A DNA stretch of 5,165 bases, from assembly GCA_004558975.1 (NCBI GenBank), contig SFZB01000065.1:1-5165 (forward strand), given 5' to 3'. The notes beneath the pieces are model-generated. The model was given only the letters and a program-made list of their open reading frames with translations, did not search any database and was not told the origin of the DNA. Shown here piece by piece: positions 1 through 4,161 of the stretch. Made by a program: the position numbers and the translations under genes. The stretch's first letter is position 1, and every line of letters starts with the position of its first letter. This stretch comes from a bacterium. GTDB taxonomy: Bacteria > Bacillota > Clostridia > Oscillospirales > CAG-272.

Positions 1-180
1 CATTTTTACCAAATTCATAAAATTAGGTTGCACAAGAAAGGGCGTAATACTCTCAAAAATAAAAAAGTATCCGACCTTATCATATTCGATTTGTTTGGCA
101 ACTCGATAGTACTACAAAGTGCAACAAAATGCAAGAGTGATTTGCGTTTTGGAAAAATTGAAACAAAAGTCCCGGCGCTG

Positions 181-250
181 GAATGCGTCGGGGCAGGGGA
201 TACGGGATTTATGGGGCGTTTGAGAAAGGTATCCGCTCCGGGACGGGGTT
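181..250. repeat. G-rich imperfect direct repeat, copy 1 (G-quadruplex motif)
   Basis: This segment matches 311-381 by eye with a few substitutions and small indels, at an offset of about 130 bases. Its core has four G runs at 190-193, 196-199, 204-206 and 213-216, separated by loops of 2, 4 and 6 bases, which fits the usual G3+N1-7 quadruplex pattern on the plus strand. Weaker similarity continues into the A-rich sequence that follows both copies (about 251-280 and 399-428), so the duplicated unit may be longer than listed. It is not in a gene I can support. Its role is unknown. Confidence 0.6.
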
Positions 251-310
251 AGGCAAAAACGCGGAAAAAGCAAGGCAGATGTCGGGCGACGCTGAAAAGA
301 ACCGGGGCGG

Positions 311-381
311 GAACGTGCCGGGGTAGGGGATACGGGGATTTGTGGGGCGAAAGGACAAGGTATTTGCGCGGGACAGGGGTC
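311..381. repeat. G-rich imperfect direct repeat, copy 2 (G-quadruplex motif)
   Basis: This is the second copy of the repeat at 181-250. The G runs are at 320-323, 326-329, 334-337 and 344-347, with loops of 2, 4 and 6 bases. G-run spacing is therefore conserved between copies while some intervening bases differ. The end of this copy carries an extra short tandem duplication: GCGCGGGACAGGGG occurs at 366-379 and again at 384-397, 18 bases apart. It lies 60 bases upstream of the -35 element of the MarR operon promoter. Confidence 0.6.
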
Positions 382-440
382 CGGCGCGGGACAGGGGGCG
401 GACGTAAAAACAGAAATCAAAATGAAAGAGGCTCCGGCGG

Positions 441-468
441 TTGACAAAACGGGCGCGCGTGCTAAAAT
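441..468 (+). promoter_or_regulatory. Sigma-70/SigA-type promoter of the marR operon
   Basis: A perfect -35 hexamer TTGACA (441-446) is followed by 16 bases and a -10 hexamer TAAAAT (463-468). The -10 is preceded by TGC (460-462), giving an extended -10. Transcription would start near 474-476, about 35-40 bases upstream of the TTG start of the MarR gene. The -10 overlaps the left arm of a palindrome, so binding there should block RNA polymerase. Confidence 0.8.
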
Positions 469-487
469 GGTTGTAGGTACAACGATT
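466..487. promoter_or_regulatory. Candidate MarR operator (22-bp palindrome)
   Basis: Arms AATGGTTGTA (466-475) and TACAACGATT (478-487) are inverted repeats with one mismatched pair (469/484) around a central GG. The inner core GTTGTA-GG-TACAAC is perfect. Size and symmetry fit the sites bound by MarR-family dimers, and the position across the -10 and transcription start fits simple autorepression by the gene that begins at 512. Binding by that protein is inferred, not shown. Confidence 0.7.
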
Positions 488-511
488 GAACCGTGAAAGG
501 ATGCGGGAATT

Positions 512-979
512 TTGGATATTACGGAAAGAAAGATGACAAAGATTGCGCGGGAGGCGGAGAAGCTCGTGCTGTACACGCTCCGGGAGAGCGGCATCGGCAC
601 GGCGGAGATCGACTACATTCACGCGCTGCGGCACCATGCGGGTGCGACGCAGGCGCAGATGGCGGAACTTCTGCACGCCGACAAGGCGGCGGTCGCCCGC
701 CGTACCGAGAGCCTCGAAGCAAAGGGGTATCTCGTCCGGCGCGAGAATCCGGCGGACGGGCGCGGTCGGTTGCTTTACCCGACCGAAAAGGCGGAGGGGC
801 TGAAAGTTTCCAAGGCGGCGATCGAGACGGCTTTTTATGAATACCTTACGGCGACACTCACGGCGGACGAACAGCAGGCGTTCGGGGCGCTCCTCGACCG
901 GCTGTACCGCGCGTCCAAGACCGAGAGCCGCGCGGGATTCCCGCACCTGCTCGCAGTTGCCGGGGGCGGGGAGGTGTGA
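512..979 (+). CDS. MarR-family winged-helix transcriptional regulator
   Basis: This is a 155-residue cytoplasmic DNA-binding protein of normal MarR length, expected to act as a dimer that releases DNA on binding a small ligand. The winged helix covers about residues 45-98. The first helix of the HTH is near AQMAELLHADKAA (48-60), the recognition helix about 58-72 (VARRTESLEAKGYL), and the wing is RRENPADGRGRLLYPTEKA (76-94). The wing holds the family's D-x-R-type signature at D82-G83-R84-G85-R86. Flanking helices (11-40 and 100-135) would form the dimer domain. I chose the TTG at 512, which has GAAAGGA at 494-500. An in-frame ATG at 533 (148 residues) with weaker GGAAAG upstream is a real alternative. 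The gene ends 3 bases before the transporter gene and sits behind a promoter with a palindromic operator, so autoregulation and control of the transporter are likely. The ligand is unknown. Confidence 0.9.
   Translation: MDITERKMTKIAREAEKLVLYTLRESGIGTAEIDYIHALRHHAGATQAQMAELLHADKAAVARRTESLEAKGYLVRRENPADGRGRLLYPTEKAEGLKVSKAAIETAFYEYLTATLTADEQQAFGALLDRLYRASKTESRAGFPHLLAVAGGGEV
968..974 (+). promoter_or_regulatory. Ribosome binding site of the transporter, inside the end of marR
   Basis: GGGGAGG lies within the last codons of the MarR gene, 8 bases before the ATG at 983. The overlap with the upstream reading frame and the 3-base gap between stop and start point to translational coupling of regulator and transporter. 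Confidence 0.7.
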
Positions 980-982
980 CCT

Positions 983-2086
983 ATGTGGGTATTACCGGCA
1001 CTCGGATCGGCGGCGTTCGCCGGGCTGACCTCCGTTCTCGCCAAATGCGGCATCCGTAAAACAGACTCGACGGTGGCGACCGCCATCCGCACCGTGGTCG
1101 TTCTGCTCATGTCTTTTCTCATGGTGCTGATCGTCGGCTCGCTCGGCGGTATCGGGCATATCGGCGCGAAAACATGGGTGTTCCTCATCCTGTCGGGGCT
1201 CGCGACGGGGGCGTCGTGGCTGTGCTACTTCCGCGCGCTCCAACTGGGGGACGTCAACCGCGTCGTGCCGATCGACAAATCTTCAACCATTCTCTCGATT
1301 CTCCTCGCGTTCCTGATCCTGCAGGAACCGATCTCATGGCTCAAGGGCATCTGCGTGGTTCTCATCGCCGCCGGCACCTATCTGATGATTGAAAAGAAGA
1401 AGGTACCGAAGCGGGAGAACCAAAAAGATGTGGGAAAGACTAGAAAAACTGCGGCAGATAAAGATGCCGACGGTGTACCGGACGTGACGGAGGTCGCAGT
1501 GCCGGAGACTCCTTCGGCACCGGAGGGGCTCGCGGCGGAGACGGGAAGCGGCGCACCGGACGATGAGGCAAATGCCGGAGCGGTTCTGCCTTCTGCCGTA
1601 AAACCTGCGGCAACCGTGACGGGCGGCACGGCGGCGGATACCCCCGCGGGGGCGAAGCACAGCCGGGCGTGGCTGCTCTTCGCGTGCCTGTCCGCGGTGT
1701 TCGCGGCGCTGACCTCCATTCTCGGCAAGATCGGCATCGAGGGGGTGGAATCCAACCTCGGCACGATGATCCGCACCGCAGTCGTGCTCGTCATGTCCTG
1801 GCTGATGGTGCCGGTCACGGGGAAGTGCGACAAACTGCGCGGTATCCCCGGGCGGGAACTGCTCTTCATCTGCCTTTCGGGGCTTGCGACGGGCGGCTCA
1901 TGGCTGTGCTACTACCGCGCTCTGCAACTGGGACCTGCCAGCGTCGTGGTGCCGATCGATAAACTGAGCATTCTTGTCACGGTCGCCTTTTCGTGCCTGA
2001 TCCTGCGGGAGAAACTGTCGCGCCGCGCCGCGCTCGGGCTTCTGCTCATTGTGGCGGGGACGCTCCTGATGCTGGTGCCGGTGTGA
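983..2086 (+). CDS. DMT-superfamily (EamA) transporter, internally duplicated with long linker
   Basis: This is a 367-residue membrane protein made of two EamA-like units, residues 1-137 and 229-367, that align without gaps. By hand count about 67 of 136 positions are identical, including SGLATG-x-SWLCY-x-RALQLG (71-89 and 299-317) and VVPIDK (94-99, 322-327). Each unit shows five hydrophobic segments, in the first about 3-20, 31-53, 64-85, 92-113 and 117-136, so ten in all. Each unit resembles the stand-alone ~140-residue EamA proteins of Firmicutes more than half of a classical 10-TM DMT carrier. The linker (138-228) is hydrophilic, first Lys/Arg-rich, then Ala/Pro/Thr/Glu/Asp-rich, with a D-x-D-x-DG-x-x-D element at 159-167. 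Part of its coding DNA (about 1400-1470) is A-rich, unlike the GC-rich membrane parts. The substrate is unknown. Co-transcription with a MarR regulator suggests ligand-inducible export, but that is inference. Confidence 0.88.
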   Translation: MWVLPALGSAAFAGLTSVLAKCGIRKTDSTVATAIRTVVVLLMSFLMVLIVGSLGGIGHIGAKTWVFLILSGLATGASWLCYFRALQLGDVNRVVPIDKSSTILSILLAFLILQEPISWLKGICVVLIAAGTYLMIEKKKVPKRENQKDVGKTRKTAADKDADGVPDVTEVAVPETPSAPEGLAAETGSGAPDDEANAGAVLPSAVKPAATVTGGTAADTPAGAKHSRAWLLFACLSAVFAALTSILGKIGIEGVESNLGTMIRTAVVLVMSWLMVPVTGKCDKLRGIPGRELLFICLSGLATGGSWLCYYRALQLGPASVVVPIDKLSILVTVAFSCLILREKLSRRAALGLLLIVAGTLLMLVPV

Positions 2087-2119
2087 ATATGCGTGAAACG
2101 GAACAACATACATTGAGAT

Positions 2120-2124
2120 AGGAG
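2120..2124 (+). promoter_or_regulatory. Ribosome binding site that fixes the PAP2 start
   Basis: AGGAG ends 7 bases before the ATG at 2132. An upstream in-frame TTG at 2126 lies only one base from this site, too close to be used, so the ATG at 2132 is preferred. Confidence 0.75.
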
Positions 2125-2131
2125 ATTGCAC

Positions 2132-2713
2132 ATGGCATGGTTGACAAAATTGGATTTTTCCGTCCTGTACGCGATACAGGACGCGCTGAAGTGCGGATTC
2201 CTTGATTTCCTGATGCCGAAGATCACGGCGCTCGGCAACTTCGGCATCATCTGGATCCTCGCCGGGGCGGTGCTCCTCTGTACGAAAAAATACCGCCGCT
2301 ACGGCGTGCAACTCCTCATCGGGCTCGCGCTCGGGTTCCTCACCGGGAACGTCATTCTGAAGCACGCGGTGGCGCGCCCACGCCCCTGTTGGCTCGATAC
2401 GGGTGTGCCACTGCTCATCGGCGTGCCGAAGGACTATTCCTTCCCGTCCGGGCATACGCTCGCGTCCGTCATCGGAGCGGTGATTCTCACCGGCGCCGAC
2501 CGCCGCTTCGCCCCGGCGGCGATTCCGCTCGCCGTGCTGATCGCCTTCTCGCGGCTGTATCTGTTCGTCCACTTCCCGAGTGATGTCCTCGCGTCGGTCG
2601 TCCTCGGGTGCGCCATCGCGTTCCCCGTGCTCTTGGTCGGGCGGCGCCTGACGGCACGATGGGAAACGCAGGTGCCGAAAACAGGAGAGTTACCCGATTC
2701 CGGAAAAAATTAA
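2132..2713 (+). CDS. PAP2-family membrane phosphatase (undecaprenyl-diphosphatase-like)
   Basis: This 193-residue protein carries all three motifs of the PAP2 acid phosphatase superfamily. They are K-x6-RP (K77...R84-P85), PSGH (105-108) and SR-x5-H-x3-D (S140-R141...H147...D151). H147 is the expected nucleophile that forms the phosphohistidine, and H108 the expected acid/base. Hydrophobic segments at about 34-51, 58-76, 109-121, 127-146 and 151-170 make it an integral membrane enzyme with the catalytic loops on one face. The family dephosphorylates lipid phosphates such as undecaprenyl pyrophosphate (BcrC/PgpB type) or phosphatidylglycerol phosphate; sequence alone does not choose between them. 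It follows the transporter gene by 45 bases without a clear promoter and is followed by a terminator, so it is probably the last gene of the marR operon. The polysaccharide genes downstream consume undecaprenyl phosphate, which makes carrier recycling a reasonable guess. Confidence 0.92.
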   Translation: MAWLTKLDFSVLYAIQDALKCGFLDFLMPKITALGNFGIIWILAGAVLLCTKKYRRYGVQLLIGLALGFLTGNVILKHAVARPRPCWLDTGVPLLIGVPKDYSFPSGHTLASVIGAVILTGADRRFAPAAIPLAVLIAFSRLYLFVHFPSDVLASVVLGCAIAFPVLLVGRRLTARWETQVPKTGELPDSGKN

Positions 2714-2722
2714 CCGATTTTC

Positions 2723-2751
2723 CTGACACGAAGCAAAGTCGGTGCTAATAT
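2723..2751 (+). promoter_or_regulatory. Candidate extended -10 promoter between PAP2 stop and terminator
   Basis: CTGACA (2723-2728) and TAATAT (2746-2751) are separated by 17 bases, and the -10 is preceded by TGC (2743-2745), the same extended form as in the marR promoter. A start near 2757-2760 would lie just before the terminator hairpin at 2768. The -10 also sits in the loop of an inverted repeat, GTCGGT (2738-2743) and ACCGAC (2759-2764). Whether it is active is unknown. Confidence 0.45.
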
Positions 2752-2767
2752 CCATGTAACCGACGGC

Positions 2768-2809
2768 AAAGACGCCGCGGACGGGGAACCGCCTGCGGCG
2801 CTTTTGTTT
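2768..2809 (+). terminator. Rho-independent terminator after the marR-transporter-PAP2 unit
   Basis: The hairpin has outer pairs C2773-G2800 through C2778-G2795, continues inward with one G-U and one A-C mismatch to G2784-C2789, and closes on a GGAA loop (2785-2788). The base can extend with AAAG (2768-2771) pairing to CTTT (2801-2804) around a bulged A. It is followed by CTTTTGTTTG. The GC-rich stem with a T tract is typical, and the position 55 bases after the PAP2 stop fits the end of the first operon. Confidence 0.8.
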
Positions 2810-2924
2810 GTTGACAGAGGATTGTAGAATATGAATATATTCCCAATTACATTTTCTATTTATTATCATCATTTTTGACGAAAAAAGGCAAAAATCCCCA
2901 GCGCTGAATATAAGACAGCCGGAC
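2810..2924. other. AT-rich intergenic stretch upstream of the polysaccharide promoter
   Basis: There is no gene here. The region is much richer in A and T than its surroundings and could act as an UP-type element or bent DNA for the promoter at 2925. It contains a TTGACA at 2811-2816 without a well-spaced -10 (TATATT at 2836 would need 19 bases). It also holds a perfect 6-bp inverted repeat, GAATAT (2827-2832) and ATATTC (2837-2842), and TTTTT-GACG-AAAAA at 2872-2885. No function can be assigned to these. Confidence 0.4.
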
Positions 2925-2953
2925 TTGACAGAAAACAACAAAATAACTATAAT
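2925..2953 (+). promoter_or_regulatory. Perfect-consensus housekeeping promoter of the polysaccharide operon
   Basis: TTGACA (2925-2930), 17 bases and TATAAT (2948-2953) give an exact consensus with ideal spacing, preceded by AT-rich sequence. Transcription should start near 2959-2961. The first coding start that follows with a ribosome site is at 3203, so the transcript would have a leader of about 240 bases containing an intrinsic terminator. Such a strong promoter followed by a terminator suggests control after initiation. Confidence 0.88.
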
Positions 2954-2959
2954 ATACAT

Positions 2960-3048
2960 AGTGCATTCTTATACGGTGCCTCGGGATACAGGCACAACGT
3001 CGGGGAGCGTGCGATAGGATCGTTCGGTATACCACGCCCCGCTTTTTT
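2960..3048 (+). ncRNA. Structured leader RNA / attenuator or small RNA (novel candidate)
   Basis: The RNA predicted from the consensus promoter begins with a perfect 6-bp hairpin, GTGCCT (2976-2981) and AGGCAC (2990-2995), with an 8-base loop. Five bases later comes the terminator hairpin (3001-3041) and a T6 tract. If termination is efficient the product is a stable RNA of about 85-90 bases. If read-through is controlled, this is the leader of the polysaccharide operon. I do not recognise a known riboswitch consensus. In several Firmicutes, polysaccharide clusters are controlled by NusG-paralogue (LoaP) or EAR-RNA antitermination acting on leader hairpins. That mechanism fits the layout but is inference, and no nusG-like gene is in the window. 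Confidence 0.55.
3001..3048 (+). terminator. Intrinsic terminator inside the polysaccharide leader
   Basis: CGGGG (3001-3005) pairs with CCCCG (3037-3041), and CGTG (3008-3011) pairs with CACG (3033-3036), with A3006-G3007 bulged. The apical part can form a small CGAT/ATCG hairpin (3012-3015 with 3019-3022). CTTTTTT (3042-3048) follows directly. It lies about 40 bases after the predicted transcription start and 155 bases before the first gene, so it would act as an attenuator rather than an operon end. Confidence 0.72.
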
Positions 3049-3108
3049 CTTCCGACATTCGGCGCGCTTGCAACGCATAAAAACGGCGCGGCTGAATACA
3101 TAAGTCAG

Positions 3109-3146
3109 GTGGGCGACGATTGCCCACGGCGCTCCTTTGGGGCGTC
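3109..3146 (+). promoter_or_regulatory. Tandem leader hairpins before the sugar transferase
   Basis: Two adjoining stems can form. GTGGGC (3109-3114) pairs perfectly with GCCCAC (3122-3127) around a 7-base loop. Then 3128-3135 pairs with 3139-3146 (8 pairs including two G-U) around TTT. The T5 tract at 3154-3158 is 7 bases beyond the second stem, so this is a poor terminator. The structures lie within the predicted untranslated leader and end about 45 bases before the ribosome site of the first gene. A regulatory role is a guess. Confidence 0.4.
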
Positions 3147-3202
3147 CGGTCACTTTTTCAGATGAGACTGCCGCGCGAGCGGCAAACGAACGGGAGTTTT
3201 CC

Positions 3203-4087
3203 ATGGTCGAGAAAAACGCAACCAACATTTTGGAGATACCCACAGAGACTCATACGGCGGCTCCCGATTTGGCGGCAGACGATGTGACGTTCCCGCCGCC
3301 GCCGATCGGCGACGATCCGGCAGAGACGGAAATGCGCGGGTGCGCAGGGGCGGCGGACGTTGCGGGGACGGTCGGCAAATCGCCGGCAGTCGCAACAGAG
3401 ACTCCGGAGGTGACGTCGGTCACGGCGGTCGTCCGGCCGCTGACGGCGCCGGTCAGACGCCGCGGGTTCCGCTACGGGTGTTATCTCGTCGTCAAGCGGC
3501 TGTTTGACATCGTGTCCAGTTTCGCGGCGCTCCTGCTCCTCTCGCCGGTCATCCTCATCGCACTGCTCGCGAAGTTCCTCGAAGACGGGCACTCTCCCAT
3601 CTATGTGTCGAAGCGGATCGGGAAGAACGGGAAGCCCTTCCGCTTCTACAAGATCCGCACGATGGTTCCGAACGCGGACGAAATGAAGCAGAAACTGATC
3701 GACGCGGGGCTCAACGAGGCAGACCCGCCCGCGTTCAAGATGAAGAACGACCCGCGGATCACCCGCGTCGGGCACGTACTGCGGAAATTCTCGATCGACG
3801 AGTTGCCGCAGCTCTTCAACATTCTCATCGGCAAGATGAGCGTCATCGGCCCGCGACCGCCGCTCCCGCGGGAAGTCCGGCAATACGACGAGATACAGAT
3901 GCACCGCCTGGACGTGAAAGGCGGGCTCCTGTGCCTCTGGCAGGTGCAGAAGAACCGCAACGCCCTGTCGTTCGACGAGTGGTGCCGGCTGGACTTTGCA
4001 TACATAGAAAAGCAAAGCATTCTGCTCGACCTGAAGATTCTCTTCCGCGGCGCCTACATGGTGCTTTTCGACCACAGCGGGGAATAA
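3203..4087 (+). CDS. Priming sugar transferase (bacterial sugar transferase, small monotopic phosphoglycosyl transferase)
   Basis: This 294-residue enzyme is expected to transfer a sugar 1-phosphate from a UDP-sugar to undecaprenyl phosphate at the inner face of the membrane, the first step of exopolysaccharide or capsule assembly. Residues about 95-294 form the bacterial sugar transferase domain. It has KRLFD (98-102), the membrane re-entrant helix with the Ser-Pro kink (S114-P115), RIGKNGKPFRFYKIRTM (138-154), DPRITRVG (183-190), the catalytic Asp-Glu pair in SIDELPQ (D199-E200), GPRPPLPRE (216-224) and LWQVQKNRN (245-253). Residues 1-85 replace the usual N-terminal membrane domain of long forms with a hydrophilic, Ala/Pro/Thr/Glu-rich, probably disordered tail. 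The ATG at 3203 has GGGAG at 3192-3196. An in-frame TTG at 3137 lies in a hairpin without a ribosome site. It heads the operon with the GT4 gene 74 bases on. Confidence 0.93.
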   Translation: MVEKNATNILEIPTETHTAAPDLAADDVTFPPPPIGDDPAETEMRGCAGAADVAGTVGKSPAVATETPEVTSVTAVVRPLTAPVRRRGFRYGCYLVVKRLFDIVSSFAALLLLSPVILIALLAKFLEDGHSPIYVSKRIGKNGKPFRFYKIRTMVPNADEMKQKLIDAGLNEADPPAFKMKNDPRITRVGHVLRKFSIDELPQLFNILIGKMSVIGPRPPLPREVRQYDEIQMHRLDVKGGLLCLWQVQKNRNALSFDEWCRLDFAYIEKQSILLDLKILFRGAYMVLFDHSGE

Positions 4088-4097
4088 AGGTCGCCCG

Positions 4098-4113
4098 CGC
4101 CCCGACGGGGGCG
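4098..4113 (+). other. Intercistronic hairpin between sugar transferase and glycosyltransferase
   Basis: CGCCCC (4098-4103) pairs perfectly with GGGGCG (4108-4113) around GACG. There is no T tract, so it is not an intrinsic terminator. It may stabilise or mark a processing point in the polycistronic message. Confidence 0.4.
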
Positions 4114-4161
4114 GGGTCACACAGGAAGTCAAATTTCATGACGGGGCATAAAGGAAACCAA

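Larger units (their letters stand above)
1..440. other. Non-coding or gene-poor left flank
   Basis: I see no gene I can support here. Bases 1-130 are AT-rich, while bases from about 170 on are strongly G-rich on the plus strand. One plus-strand frame is open from base 1 to a stop at 250-252. It has no ribosome site in the window, reads through the G-rich repeat, and its translation resembles no family I know apart from a short chance motif. It could still be the tail of a gene entering from the left. A minus-strand ATG at 18-16 could start a divergent gene leaving the window, but only a few codons are visible and no good Shine-Dalgarno precedes it. Confidence 0.5.

Noticed and set aside
166..216. 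Translation containing VGAGDTGFMG, reminiscent of the PfkB sugar-kinase GAGD signature
   Set aside because: The stretch is encoded by the G-rich repeat, lacks the preceding conserved Asp/Thr and any kinase sequence around it, and the frame stops at 252.
181..398. CRISPR array
   Set aside because: There are only two degenerate, G-rich copies about 130 bases apart, with no constant short repeat and spacer pattern.
501..503. ATG just after GAAAGG as start of the MarR gene
   Set aside because: It is out of frame with the MarR reading frame and immediately follows the ribosome site.
209..946. Long minus-strand open frame of 245 codons
   Set aside because: It lies opposite the well-supported MarR gene and its promoter. 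The protein is Arg/Pro/Phe-rich without a domain, as expected for the antisense of GC-rich coding DNA.
2811..2841. Promoter from TTGACA at 2811 and TATATT at 2836
   Set aside because: Spacing is 19 bases and nothing recognisable starts just downstream. The promoter at 2925 is far better.
2903..3108. Invertible promoter flanked by repeats, as in phase-variable polysaccharide loci
   Set aside because: The repeat copies found are direct, not inverted, and I saw no matching inverted pair or recombinase gene in the window.
3137..3139. Upstream TTG as start of the sugar transferase
   Set aside because: It lies in the loop and stem of a hairpin and has no Shine-Dalgarno, while the in-frame ATG at 3203 has GGGAG at good spacing.
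3158..4132. Minus-strand open frame of 324 codons
   Set aside because: It mirrors the sugar transferase gene. The Arg/Asp/Val-rich product has no recognisable motif and no promoter or ribosome site was seen.
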